From: HLUCCA09 sp038745585
GTDB taxonomy: Bacteria; Pseudomonadota; Alphaproteobacteria; Rhodobacterales; Rhodobacteraceae
Direction of reading: 5' to 3'
Assembly (NCBI GenBank): GCA_038745585.1
Contig: JBCDLH010000010.1
Coordinates: 62,001-126,000 of the forward strand
DNA: 64,000 bases
The notes beneath the pieces are model-generated. The model searched no databases and was not told the DNA's origin. It saw nothing but the letters and a program-made list of their open reading frames with translations. Position 1 is the first letter of the stretch, and each line of letters opens with the position of its first letter. Shown here piece by piece: positions 41,813 through 50,266 of this stretch. The position numbers and the translations under genes are program-made.

Positions 41813-43887
41813 CAGGCGGCGACTTGGCCGACCATGGCCGGGCGCGCGTCAAGGCCGATCTCGTCAAACGACAGAACCGGCGCCGAGAGCCCCTTGGCCG
41901 CCACGAGCGTCGTCAGGAACCGCCGGCGCAGCGTCGTCGTCACCAAGGCGGGATAGACGCCGTTGCCTGCTGCATCCGAGAGTGTTTCCGAAATCCCGCC
42001 AATCAGTCGAGAGAAGTCGTCCGGCGGCAGGGCCACGTCGGAGCCCTCTGTGCTGTGTCGGCGAAAGGTCTCCTCCCATTCCGGTGCGAGCTGAACCAGC
42101 GGCAGCGTGCCGTCCTCGCGCTTGAGATCGGCGATGAGCTGAAACCCAAGCCGCTGGCGGACATGCTCGCAAATCGCCTCTGCGGTGTTGAGGCTGCCGC
42201 GCACCTCCGAAATCGCCTCCAGGATCAGCGGCAGGTTGCGGATCGACACGCGTTCTTCGAGGAGGAGCCGCAGCACGGAGAGCAGCAGATCGACGGGGAC
42301 TTTGTCTGGCACCAACTCGTCGATCATCTTGCGATTGGCCTCGCCGCGCACCGGGTCGCTCACCTCCGTCAGCGCGGCGAGGAGGCGGCGCAACGTCTTC
42401 AGCGTCATCAGGCGCGGGAAGTTGCGCTTGATCACTTCGAGCAGATGCGTGGCAAGCACCTCGGTCGGCGACACGATGGTCGCTCCGCCCATCGCCCCGC
42501 GCTCGCGCTCTTGCGGCGGGATCCAGCGGGCCGGCGCGCCATAGACTGGCTCGGCCACGTCCTCACCCTGGGGCAGGTCGGCGCTGCCCTCGGGCATCAG
42601 GGCCAGAAGCCCCTCCGGGCGGAGCCGATCGCGGGCTTGAGCCACGCCCTGGATGCGGATGATGTAGGCGCCGGGCGGCAAGCTCGCATCGTCGGTCAGG
42701 CGAATCTCGGGAAGGATCAGACCATAGGTGGTGGCGACATGGGTGCGCATATTGGTGATACGCGCGTCCAGCCCCGTGGCCGGGTCGAGCACCATGGCGA
42801 CGAGATCGGGCGCGAATTCGAGGTGAATGTCGTCGAGGTCGAGAACGTCGCCCATCGTGGCGCGTGGGGGCTCAGCCGCCTCGTTGCTGTCGTTCGCCGC
42901 GTTGGCCTCGTTCCGCGCGGCGATGCTTTGGGCATAAAGACCGGTGCCGATCAGGATGCTGGCCAAGAGCAGGAAGGGCAGAAAAGGTAAGCCAGGCACG
43001 AGGGCAAAGAGGCCCATGAGAAGGCCGACTGTAAAGAGTGCGGTCGGGTTGCGGCCGAGCTGTGAGGCGAGCGCCAAATCCGTCGCCCCGGTGGAGCCGC
43101 CGCGCGCCAGGAGGAGGGCCGAGGCGATCGAGATGATGACGGCGGGGATCTGCGTAACGAGCCCGTCACCGACCGTCAGGATCGCGTAGGTCTGAAACGC
43201 CTGGCCAAACGCCATGTCATGCATCGTTATGCCGATGATCAACCCCACGACGAGGTTGAGGAGCGTGATCAAGAGCCCCGCGATCGCGTCCCCCTTCACA
43301 AATTTCGAGGCCCCGTCCAGCGAGCCGAAAAAGGTCGTCTCGGCCTGTTCGCGCTCGCGACGCTCTTTGGCCTCCTCATGGCCGATGGCCCCGGCGGACA
43401 TGTCGCTGTCGATGGCAAGCTGCTTGCCGGGCATCCCGTCGAGCGCGAAGCGTGCGCCCACCTCGGCCATCCGCGCAGCACCCTTGGTGATCACGATGAA
43501 ATTCACGATCAGAAGGACGGCGAAGATGACGAGGCCGAGCACGGTCGACCCGCCCATCACGAACATGGCAAAGCCTTCGATCACGCCACCTGCAGCATCC
43601 GTTCCGGTATGGCCCTCGCCGATGATGAGCTTGGTCGACGAGACGTTGAGCGAGAGGCGCAGCATCAGCGAGGCAAGCAGGATCGTCGGAAAGGCCGAGA
43701 AATCGAGCGGGCGCTCGATGAAGAGCGTGACCGTGAAGATCAGGATCGCCAGCGCGAACGAAAGCGCGAGCCCGACATCGAGGATCCAGGCAGGCACCGG
43801 CAGGATCATCATCACGATGATCGCCATAAGCGCAACGGCAAGAAGGACCGGCGGCTTGAAGAAGGCCGCTGCCGAGAGCTGTGCCAT
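41812..43887 (-). CDS. flhA: Flagellar export protein FlhA
   Basis: 691 residues. The membrane half contains LSFALAILIFTVTLFIERPL, TKGAARMAEVGARFALDGMP (the FHIPEP region) and GKQLAIDSDMSAGAIGHEEA; the C-terminal cytoplasmic domain ends in PVLSFDEIG. FlhA forms the nonameric export ring that docks chaperones. The ATG at 43887 gives the normal N-terminus; the open frame continues 130 codons upstream through the transglycosylase gene but that part is not FlhA. The stop overlaps the fliR start. Confidence 0.96.
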   Translation of the reverse strand: MAQLSAAAFFKPPVLLAVALMAIIVMMILPVPAWILDVGLALSFALAILIFTVTLFIERPLDFSAFPTILLASLMLRLSLNVSSTKLIIGEGHTGTDAAGGVIEGFAMFVMGGSTVLGLVIFAVLLIVNFIVITKGAARMAEVGARFALDGMPGKQLAIDSDMSAGAIGHEEAKERREREQAETTFFGSLDGASKFVKGDAIAGLLITLLNLVVGLIIGITMHDMAFGQAFQTYAILTVGDGLVTQIPAVIISIASALLLARGGSTGATDLALASQLGRNPTALFTVGLLMGLFALVPGLPFLPFLLLASILIGTGLYAQSIAARNEANAANDSNEAAEPPRATMGDVLDLDDIHLEFAPDLVAMVLDPATGLDARITNMRTHVATTYGLILPEIRLTDDASLPPGAYIIRIQGVAQARDRLRPEGLLALMPEGSADLPQGEDVAEPVYGAPARWIPPQERERGAMGGATIVSPTEVLATHLLEVIKRNFPRLMTLKTLRRLLAALTEVSDPVRGEANRKMIDELVPDKVPVDLLLSVLRLLLEERVSIRNLPLILEAISEVRGSLNTAEAICEHVRQRLGFQLIADLKREDGTLPLVQLAPEWEETFRRHSTEGSDVALPPDDFSRLIGGISETLSDAAGNGVYPALVTTTLRRRFLTTLVAAKGLSAPVLSFDEIGLDARPAMVGQVAA

Positions 43888-43889
43888 TC

Positions 43890-44660
43890 CTAGCGCGCGC
43901 CGAGCGGGGCGGCGGCGTGCGTAAGCGCGCCGAGCGAAACGCCACCGGGTGGACGAGGCCCCGACTGCGCCGGTGGCACTGGTGTCTCCAGAGGCGGCGC
44001 GGGGTTTGCTGAAGCAAAGGCGCGTATGAGGGGATCTGCTGCGGAGTTCGTGGACGCCGTGTTGCGTTCTGCCGGCGCCGAAAGGGACTGCAACGCGGCG
44101 TGCAGCCGGACGACATAGGCGCGGCCGAGCGCGGGCGTGCGTGAGTGATAGGCGGCGGCGGCCCGCGTCCAATCGCCAAATTCTGTGTAGAGGTGCTTGA
44201 GGAAGCGGGCGGCATAGCGCGCGTTGCGGGCGGGCTCGATCATTTGATCTGCAGAAGCGAACGCCCGCGCGTGCCATTTGACGTTGAGCTGGAAACAGCC
44301 GACGTCGATCTGAGGGGTGCCGTTTGCGATCTGCGCGTCAATAAAGGCGACAGCCTGCGCACGTGTGGTAAACCAGCGGCCCTCGCCGCCCGCATTCACA
44401 GTCCAAGGCCAAGGCTCGTGCTGCGCGCCTGCCACGGAACCGCTGCGCCCGGTTTCGACCTTCGCAATGGCCAGGAGAAGGCGCTCGGGGACACCCGCCT
44501 CTGCGGCCGCTATGCGCGCCCAGCGGACACAGACCGGCAGTGGTTCGGCTTCATCAAGCCGGGGCGACGCGTCGGCTGTGCTCAAGGGCAACTGCGCAAG
44601 CGTGGCTAGGGCGGCCAGGAGTGCCGCGGCAAACACCCATCGTTTGGCTGCCGCGCGCAT
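43890..44660 (-). CDS. Flagellar lytic transglycosylase (SltF-like)
   Basis: About 256 residues. Signal peptide (WVFAAALLAALATLAQLPLS) and a family 1 SLT fold: LLLAIAKVETGRSG with the catalytic Glu, IDVGCFQLNVKWH, NARYAARFLKHLY and AAAAYHSRTP. The proline-rich tail after residue 210 is likely disordered. In Rhodobacter sphaeroides a dedicated enzyme, SltF, opens peptidoglycan for rod assembly, and the position beside flhA supports that role. The start is uncertain: ATG 44660 places the signal peptide at the N-terminus, ATG 44714 adds 18 residues. Confidence 0.85.
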   Translation of the reverse strand: MRAAAKRWVFAAALLAALATLAQLPLSTADASPRLDEAEPLPVCVRWARIAAAEAGVPERLLLAIAKVETGRSGSVAGAQHEPWPWTVNAGGEGRWFTTRAQAVAFIDAQIANGTPQIDVGCFQLNVKWHARAFASADQMIEPARNARYAARFLKHLYTEFGDWTRAAAAYHSRTPALGRAYVVRLHAALQSLSAPAERNTASTNSAADPLIRAFASANPAPPLETPVPPAQSGPRPPGGVSLGALTHAAAPLGAR

Positions 44661-45266
44661 GCTGGCAAGAGGGAAACGACCGTGGAAAGCACGCGTCGGA
44701 CAAAGCATCGGCACACCATTCTGGTTCGGCTGACCAGGCCGTACCAGCGACGCCTTAAAGAGACGTTGCTATGAAACGGCTGTGCGCGCGAGGTCGTGCA
44801 ACCCCCGAACGAGAGCTTTGTGTGCGTGTAACGCGCATTGCCAACCAGCCATTCCGATCTGCAACTTTTCGCTCTCCAAATCCACGGGCGAGAGCCTCTG
44901 CTGCAATATCGGGCAGCGCGTCGCACGCTTGGGCAACCGAAAGAGCGCGTATCGAATCTGCCCACCGTATGGGCAGATGCCGCAAAAAAGCACATTCTCG
45001 CCGCTCTCGCCTATCGCGCGGTTCCCTGCCGGTCGCGCGCGTTACGAAAGGACTCCCCCTCCCCGAAGCGCACTGCCTGATACGGCGCTGAGCCCACCGC
45101 TTTGGGGGCTAATGAAGATGTGCGGCGGCGAAAGCACTGGGCGGTTCGGTCGCCACCGCACCGTGCACCAACAAAGCTGCACGCGAGACAGACGAGGGGG
45201 CGCAATGCACGGTGTTCAACCGGCTCTCCCGCTGTTTCGCAAAGCAGCGACCTAAAGGGGATGCTG
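44661..45266. other. 606 bp intergenic region upstream of urtA
   Basis: No convincing gene on either strand; the open frames are short and overlap one another. It must contain the promoters of the lytic transglycosylase gene (minus) and the urt operon (plus). An 8-bp perfect inverted repeat lies at 44956-44978. A weaker GC hairpin (AGCCC/GGGCT) lies near 45089-45111. I looked for an RpoN-type -24/-12 promoter and did not find one with correct spacing. Confidence 0.6.
44956..44978. promoter_or_regulatory. 8-bp inverted repeat, candidate operator or structured leader
   Basis: ATCTGCCC-N7-GGGCAGAT, perfectly symmetrical, 288 bp upstream of the urtA start. It is followed on the plus strand by an A-run rather than a T-run, so it is not a normal terminator in either direction. 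The spacing fits a dimeric regulator site. The regulator is unknown. Confidence 0.4.
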
Positions 45267-46553
45267 ATGAAAAAGCTGCCTTCGCTACTTCTCGCCACCA
45301 CCGCTGCTCTCGGCACCTATGCGTTGCCTGCTGCAGCACAGGACGCCTGTCCGATCAAGGTCGGCGTGTTGCACTCGCTCTCGGGGACAATGGCGATCTC
45401 TGAAACGACGCTGAAAGACACGGTCGAGATGCTTGTCGACACGCAGAACGAGGCCGGCGGCCTTCTGGGCTGCGAGATCGAAGCGGTTGTCGTCGACCCG
45501 GCCTCGGACTGGCCGCTCTTTGCCGAGAAGGCCCGAGAGCTGCTGACCGTCCATGAGGTCGATGTGATCTTTGGCTCATGGACTTCGGTGTCGCGAAAGT
45601 CCGTCTTGCCGGTCTTGGAGGAACTCAACGGGCTGATGTTCTACCCGGTCCAGTATGAGGGCGAAGAGAGCTCGCGTAACGTCTTCTACACCGGTGCCGC
45701 GCCGAACCAGCAGGCGATCCCCGCAGTCGACTACTACTTGGAGGAGTTGGGCGTCGAAAGTTTCGCGCTTCTTGGGACAGACTACGTCTATCCTCGGACA
45801 ACGAACCGTATCCTTGAACAGTACCTGAAGGACGCGGGGATCCCAGAGGAGGACATCTTCGTCAATTACACGCCCTTCGGCCATTCCGACTGGGCGACCA
45901 TCGTGTCCGATGTCGTTGAGCTCGGAGCGGGGGGCAAACAGGTTGGCGTGATTTCGACAATCAACGGCGACGCCAATATCGGCTTTTACAAAGAACTCGC
46001 AGCACAGGGCGTCAGCGCTGACGATATACCCGTCGTCGCCTTCTCCGTGGGCGAGGAAGAGCTCTCCGGCCTCGATACGACCGATCTCGTCGGTCACCTT
46101 GCCGCCTGGAACTACTTCCAATCGGCCGAGACCGACGCCAACGAGGAGTGGATCACTGCGTGGAAGGCCCGCATGGGTGATGACCGCGTGACCAACGACC
46201 CCATGGAAGCCCATTACATTGGCTTCAACATGTGGGTGAACGCAGTGACCGAGGCGGGGACGACCGATGTCGACGCCGTCCGCGAGGCGATGTGGGGCCA
46301 GGAATTTCCAAACCTCACCGGCGGAACGGCCGTCATGCTGCCGAACCATCACCTGACGAAGCCGGTTCTGATCGGCGAGATCACCGAAGTCGGTCAGTTT
46401 GACATCATCAGCCAGACCGAGCCGGTCGCGGGCGATGCCTGGACAGACTTCCTGCCCGAATCGGCGGTTCTCACCTCGGATTGGCAGGCGCTCGAGTGCG
46501 GGATGTACAACACCGAGACCGAGACCTGCGTCCAGATCGAGTCGAACTACTGA
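45267..46553 (+). CDS. urtA: Urea ABC transporter substrate-binding protein UrtA
   Basis: 428 residues. A Sec signal peptide (KLPSLLLATTAALGTYALPA, then AAQD) precedes a type I periplasmic binding fold: VGVLHSLSGTMAISETTLKD, VIFGSWTSVSRKSVLPVLEE, MFYPVQYEGEESSRNVFYTG and LLGTDYVYPRTTN are near-invariant in UrtA. It binds urea in the periplasm. ATG 45267 is 6 bp after AAAGGGG; ATG 45261 in the same frame is too close to it. The long upstream open frame to 45102 is not part of the gene. A terminator-like hairpin follows the stop. Confidence 0.96.
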   Translation: MKKLPSLLLATTAALGTYALPAAAQDACPIKVGVLHSLSGTMAISETTLKDTVEMLVDTQNEAGGLLGCEIEAVVVDPASDWPLFAEKARELLTVHEVDVIFGSWTSVSRKSVLPVLEELNGLMFYPVQYEGEESSRNVFYTGAAPNQQAIPAVDYYLEELGVESFALLGTDYVYPRTTNRILEQYLKDAGIPEEDIFVNYTPFGHSDWATIVSDVVELGAGGKQVGVISTINGDANIGFYKELAAQGVSADDIPVVAFSVGEEELSGLDTTDLVGHLAAWNYFQSAETDANEEWITAWKARMGDDRVTNDPMEAHYIGFNMWVNAVTEAGTTDVDAVREAMWGQEFPNLTGGTAVMLPNHHLTKPVLIGEITEVGQFDIISQTEPVAGDAWTDFLPESAVLTSDWQALECGMYNTETETCVQIESNY

Positions 46554-46570
46554 TCGCAACTTGAAGATCT

Positions 46571-46596
46571 GGAGGGGCGCATGCCGCCCCTCCTTT
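46571..46596 (+). terminator. Intercistronic attenuator hairpin between urtA and urtB
   Basis: GGAGGGGCG pairs perfectly with CGCCCCTCC (9 bp) around a 5-base loop, followed by TTT. It sits 17 bp after the urtA stop and 20 bp before the urtB start. Such hairpins commonly let the binding-protein gene be expressed above the permease genes, by partial termination and by protecting the 3' end of the upstream message. Confidence 0.8.
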
Positions 46597-46615
46597 CCAA
46601 CCATTTGGGGCAGGT

Positions 46616-48592
46616 ATGGTTCGGATCCTCTTTGCGTTTTTTGCGTCGCTTCTTGTCACGAGTGCCTCCGTTTCGGCGCAAGACCTGAGCCCCATCCAAA
46701 GGGTGCTGCAGGAGCAGCGCGAGTTGATCGAAGCCAGCTCGCGCCGCACCATCGGCCCCGCGATCGACGCCATCGCGGCGACCGGTTTGCCCCAAGTGCC
46801 GGACGTCCTCACCCGCTGGCAAGCCCGCGAGATGTGGCAGCGCGCCTCGGACGGCCTCTTCTTTTATGCAGAGGAGGCGGGCGAGGATGCCGAGGGTGAA
46901 GACCTGTTGCGCGTTTTTTCATTCGATGACAGCGCGGAGATTGGCCTCATCCGTGAGGACGATATGGAGCAGCTGCGCCCCAATGGCGGCGTGCGCAAGC
47001 TCATCGGCTCCGCCCTCGTCCAGTTCCGCCTCAGCGATCCCAACCCCGAGGCACGTCTTGAGGCGCTGACATCCATCGGGCGAGATCCCGATGCCTCGCA
47101 CCTCGGGCCCCTCCTCGCCTCCATCGGTGACGAGACCGATCCCGCCATCGCCGCGCAAAAGGAACGGCTCGCGCGCCTCCTCACCGTCCGCTTCGGCGAG
47201 CGCGAGGAGGATCGGATCGACGCCATCCGCAGCTTCTCCGGCGATCTCGGCGTCGACGTCCGCGCAACGCTCAACCCTCTGGTCGCCACCGAAATCGAAG
47301 CGGTCGAGGGCGCGGCTCCCGAAGCGGACGACATCGCCCGCGTGCTGACCCCCGGCAGCGATGCTCTGTCCCAGGCAGACGCATATGCGATCCTCGTCGA
47401 AGCGGGGCTCGCCGCGCCCCGGATCGACCGCGATGCGCAAAAGGCCGCACTGATCGCCAATATCGACGGTGACACGGTCGCCGGCATCGAAGTCGCCACG
47501 CTCGACAGTGATGCCGCCCGCGACCTCGCCTACGCCGAACTCGCGCGCCTCGGCGCGGTCGAGCCGCTCGCAACCGAAGCCGATGTCGACGAAACCCTCG
47601 CCGCCTTCACCTTCGTCGAGCGCTACACCGCCGCGTCGCCTCCCGTCGTCGCCGCGGCTGTTGAAACGCTCGCGACCATCGACCGGATGGTCGGGCTCAA
47701 CCAAGCCGCAGATCTCACGCTCGATGCGCTCTCCCTCGCGTCGATCTACTTCCTCGCCGCCATCGGCCTCGCCATCACCTTCGGCGTGATGGGCGTGATC
47801 AACATGGCCCATGGCGAGTTCATCATGATGGGCGCCTATACCGGCTATGTGGTTCAGCTCTTTATCCCGGATTACACGATCTCGATCCTCGTCGCCCTGC
47901 CCCTCGCCTTCGCCGTTACCTTCGGTGCGGGCGTCGCAATGGAGCGGCTGGTGATCCGCTGGCTCTATCACCGCCCGCTGGAGACGCTCCTCGCGACCTT
48001 CGGCATCTCGATCGCGCTCCAGCAACTCGCAAAGAACATTTTTGGCACCCAGGCGCGCCCCCTCACCTCGCCTGACTGGCTCTCTGGCGCGCTCGTCATC
48101 AACGATGTCGTCTCGATCAGCTACATCCGCATCGCGATCTTCGTGATGGCGCTCCTCTTTCTCGTGCTCTTCTGGTTCATCATGAACCGCACGCGCCTCG
48201 GGCTTGAGGTCCGCGCCGTTACGCAAAACCCGCGCATGGCTGCCTCGATGGGAATCAACCCCGACCGGATCAACATGCTGACCTTCGGGCTCGGTTCCGG
48301 CATTGCGGGCATCGCGGGCGTGACGATCGGGCTCTACGCCAAGGTCACCTCTGAAATGGGGCAAGACTATATCGTGCAGAGCTTCATGACGGTCGTCGTA
48401 GGCGGTGTCGGCAACATCTGGGGCACTCTCCTCGGCGCGACGATGGTGGGCTTTCTGCAAAAGGGGATCGAGTGGATGAACCCCTCCAACACGCTCGCGG
48501 CCCAAACCTATATGATCCTCTTCATCATTCTCTTCATCCAGTTCCGCCCCCGCGGGATCATCGCCCTCAAGGGCCGGGCGGCGGAGGCGTGA
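46616..48592 (+). CDS. urtB: Urea ABC transporter permease UrtB
   Basis: 658 residues. Signal peptide (LFAFFASLLVTSASVSAQD) and a periplasmic helical region to about residue 365 with HEAT-like pairs (ARLEALTSIGRDPDASHLGP) come first. The LivH-type permease follows: SIYFLAAIGLAITFGVMGVI, NMAHGEFIMMGAYTGY, ATFGISIALQQLAKNIFGTQ and VTQNPRMAASMGINPDRINM. The N-terminal periplasmic part is normal for UrtB and absent from amino-acid LivH proteins. It forms the membrane channel with UrtC. A 85-codon frame bridges the gap to urtC. Confidence 0.95.
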   Translation: MVRILFAFFASLLVTSASVSAQDLSPIQRVLQEQRELIEASSRRTIGPAIDAIAATGLPQVPDVLTRWQAREMWQRASDGLFFYAEEAGEDAEGEDLLRVFSFDDSAEIGLIREDDMEQLRPNGGVRKLIGSALVQFRLSDPNPEARLEALTSIGRDPDASHLGPLLASIGDETDPAIAAQKERLARLLTVRFGEREEDRIDAIRSFSGDLGVDVRATLNPLVATEIEAVEGAAPEADDIARVLTPGSDALSQADAYAILVEAGLAAPRIDRDAQKAALIANIDGDTVAGIEVATLDSDAARDLAYAELARLGAVEPLATEADVDETLAAFTFVERYTAASPPVVAAAVETLATIDRMVGLNQAADLTLDALSLASIYFLAAIGLAITFGVMGVINMAHGEFIMMGAYTGYVVQLFIPDYTISILVALPLAFAVTFGAGVAMERLVIRWLYHRPLETLLATFGISIALQQLAKNIFGTQARPLTSPDWLSGALVINDVVSISYIRIAIFVMALLFLVLFWFIMNRTRLGLEVRAVTQNPRMAASMGINPDRINMLTFGLGSGIAGIAGVTIGLYAKVTSEMGQDYIVQSFMTVVVGGVGNIWGTLLGATMVGFLQKGIEWMNPSNTLAAQTYMILFIILFIQFRPRGIIALKGRAAEA

Positions 48593-48594
48593 GG

Positions 48595-48852
48595 ATGGAT
48601 TTGTTGTTCACCGAACGAAGCGCCGAGGCGCGGGATCAAGGCCGCAAGACCGCCGCGCATCGCGTCGCCATTGTCGCTCGGACCGATGGCGCTCCAACGG
48701 CGACCCTCCCACGGCCCGGCGATTTGGTGGGGCCAACGCAACGCTCATTCGACTTTAGGATGTGTCACCATAAAGCACTTCGCACCGCTGTCGGATCGCC
48801 GGTCCAGAGCCCGTCGACGCGCGTCTCCGCGTTCCAAAGGCCAACCGCATGA
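48595..48852 (+). CDS. Short frame bridging urtB and urtC (uncertain)
   Basis: 85 codons from an ATG 2 bp after the urtB stop to a TGA overlapping the urtC ATG by four bases. The product would be basic, rich in Arg, Pro, Ala and Ser, without a membrane helix or a motif I recognise; RMCHHK in the middle is its only notable run. The exact fit between the two genes suggests translational coupling. The composition is weak for a real protein. It may serve only to carry ribosomes across the gap. Confidence 0.3.
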   Translation: MDLLFTERSAEARDQGRKTAAHRVAIVARTDGAPTATLPRPGDLVGPTQRSFDFRMCHHKALRTAVGSPVQSPSTRVSAFQRPTA

Positions 48853-50105
48853 CCGATGCGACCCTCAATCCCCCGCGCCGCCCCTTCGTGATGCGCTACC
48901 CCTCGGTGCTCGTCTTCATTGGGTTCCTGGCACTCTTTACCCTCAGCGTGACGGTGATGTCCGAGGCGTTCGGCGTGGGTGCCATCTCCACCTCCTTCGT
49001 CAAAACGCTTGGCAAGACGCTCTGCCTTTGCCTTGTCGCGCTCGCGATGGACTTGGTCTGGGGCTATTGCGGGATCCTAAGCCTCGGGCACATGGCGTTT
49101 TTCGGGATTGGTGGCTACGCGATCGGCATGTGGCTCATGTACGCTCGCACTGAGATCATCGTCCTGGAAAGCCTTGCAAATGCGCCGATCCCGCCGACGC
49201 CGACCGAAGTGACCGACGCGATTGCGGTGCAGATCTTCGGTGTCGTTGGCGCGTCGGAGCTGCCGCCGATCTGGTCCGTTGCCCATTCGCTTCCGCTTCA
49301 ACTCGCCGCTGTCGTCCTTGTCCCTGGCCTTCTCGCGCTCGTTTTCGGATGGCTGGCGTTTCGCAGCCGGGTCACGGGCGTCTATCTTTCGATCTTGACC
49401 CAAGCGTTTACGCTTGCCATCGCGCTTTGGCTTTTTCAGAACGACAGCGGCTTGCGCGGCAATAACGGTCTCTCGGGTCTGCAGAACCTGCCAGGTCTTA
49501 GCGACGTCTCGCAGGACTATGTGTCGGTTTGGTTTTTCTGGGCTTCAGCGCTGGCGCTGGGCGCGGGCTATGTCCTCTGTGCCTGGGTCGTGTCAGGCAA
49601 GTTCGGCTCGGTGATCCGCGGGATACGCGACGACGAAGCGCGCGTGCGGTTCCTCGGCTATCCGGTTGAGGCGTTCAAGCTCTTCGTCTTTACGCTCTCG
49701 GCCGTCATCGCAGGGATCGCGGGCGCGCTCTACTACCCGCAAGCAGGCATCATCAATCCGGCCGAGCTTGCGCCTATCGCCTCGATTTACCTCGCCGTTT
49801 GGGTCGCCATCGGCGGGCGCGGGCGACTCTACGGCGCGGTGATCGGGGCGGCCTTCGTATCGCTGGTCTCAACCTATTTTACCGGGGGTCAGGCGCCCGA
49901 TGTTAACCTTGGATTTTACACGATATCCTGGGTCGATTGGTGGACGGTGCTCCTCGGCCTCTCGTTCGTCATCGTGACGCTCTTTTTTCCGAAAGGGATT
50001 GGCGGCTTGGTCGGTCTTATCGCCGAGCGCCGAAGCCCGGACCGGCACGGCGCGGATCTGGGGCCGGACCAAGGCGCGCTAAAGGAAAAGGAGGCGGAGA
50101 AATGA
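48849..50105 (+). CDS. urtC: Urea ABC transporter permease UrtC
   Basis: 418 residues, LivM-type permease. CLVALAMDLVWGYCGILSLG, HMAFFGIGGYAIGMWLMY, YLSILTQAFTLAIALWLFQN, DSGLRGNNGLSGLQ and IRDDEARVRFLGYPVEAFKL are standard UrtC segments. It pairs with UrtB in the inner membrane. The ATG at 48849 overlaps the end of the bridging frame. The C-terminal tail is charged (about 25 residues) and longer than needed for the fold. Confidence 0.95.
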   Translation: MTDATLNPPRRPFVMRYPSVLVFIGFLALFTLSVTVMSEAFGVGAISTSFVKTLGKTLCLCLVALAMDLVWGYCGILSLGHMAFFGIGGYAIGMWLMYARTEIIVLESLANAPIPPTPTEVTDAIAVQIFGVVGASELPPIWSVAHSLPLQLAAVVLVPGLLALVFGWLAFRSRVTGVYLSILTQAFTLAIALWLFQNDSGLRGNNGLSGLQNLPGLSDVSQDYVSVWFFWASALALGAGYVLCAWVVSGKFGSVIRGIRDDEARVRFLGYPVEAFKLFVFTLSAVIAGIAGALYYPQAGIINPAELAPIASIYLAVWVAIGGRGRLYGAVIGAAFVSLVSTYFTGGQAPDVNLGFYTISWVDWWTVLLGLSFVIVTLFFPKGIGGLVGLIAERRSPDRHGADLGPDQGALKEKEAEK

Positions 50106-50266
50106 AGCGCGTCGATTTGAGCCGTCCGCACGGCGGCACCGCCGGGCAGCCCCAGACCGTCCGCCCGGGCGGGGGCTTCTCCCCCACCCGCGGTCGCGGG
50201 CAACCCTCAGCATCTACGCGCCAACATGGTAAAGAGCTCTCAGCCTTTGGTTGGTCCCACCTATGA
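50102..50266 (+). other. Structured spacer with a 54-codon bridging frame between urtC and urtD
   Basis: A 54-codon frame starts in the urtC stop (ATGA overlap) and ends in the urtD start (ATGA overlap). The DNA is extremely GC-rich and folds well: GGGGG-CTTCT-CCCCC at 50171-50185, followed by the palindromic CCCGCGGTCGCGGG at 50187-50200. The encoded peptide is Gly/Pro/Arg-rich and unlikely to fold. I read it as a structured intercistronic element, possibly related to the repeat after urtE (GGGGGC...CCCCC...ACCC), rather than as a gene. Confidence 0.5.

Noticed and set aside
41824..42990. 388-codon plus-strand frame opposite flhA
   Set aside because: His/Arg/Gln-rich without motifs; flhA on the other strand is intact and coupled to fliR.
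43888..44277. 130-codon N-terminal extension of FlhA
   Set aside because: It overlaps the lytic transglycosylase gene completely and does not resemble FlhA, whose normal start is the ATG at 43887.
44956..44978. Inverted repeat as a transcription terminator
   Set aside because: Neither strand has a T-run after the hairpin; an A-run follows it on the plus strand.
44661..45266. RpoN-type promoter for urtA
   Set aside because: A TCGCACG segment near 44930 looked like a -24 element, but the -12 GC is at the wrong distance.
46919..48505. 528-codon minus-strand frame opposite urtB
   Set aside because: Highly charged low-complexity translation antisense to urtB; no start context or neighbours on that strand.
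50102..50266. 54-residue protein gene between urtC and urtD
   Set aside because: Its DNA is mainly GC hairpins and the peptide is Gly/Pro/Arg-rich; kept as a structured spacer and reported as a finding instead of a gene.
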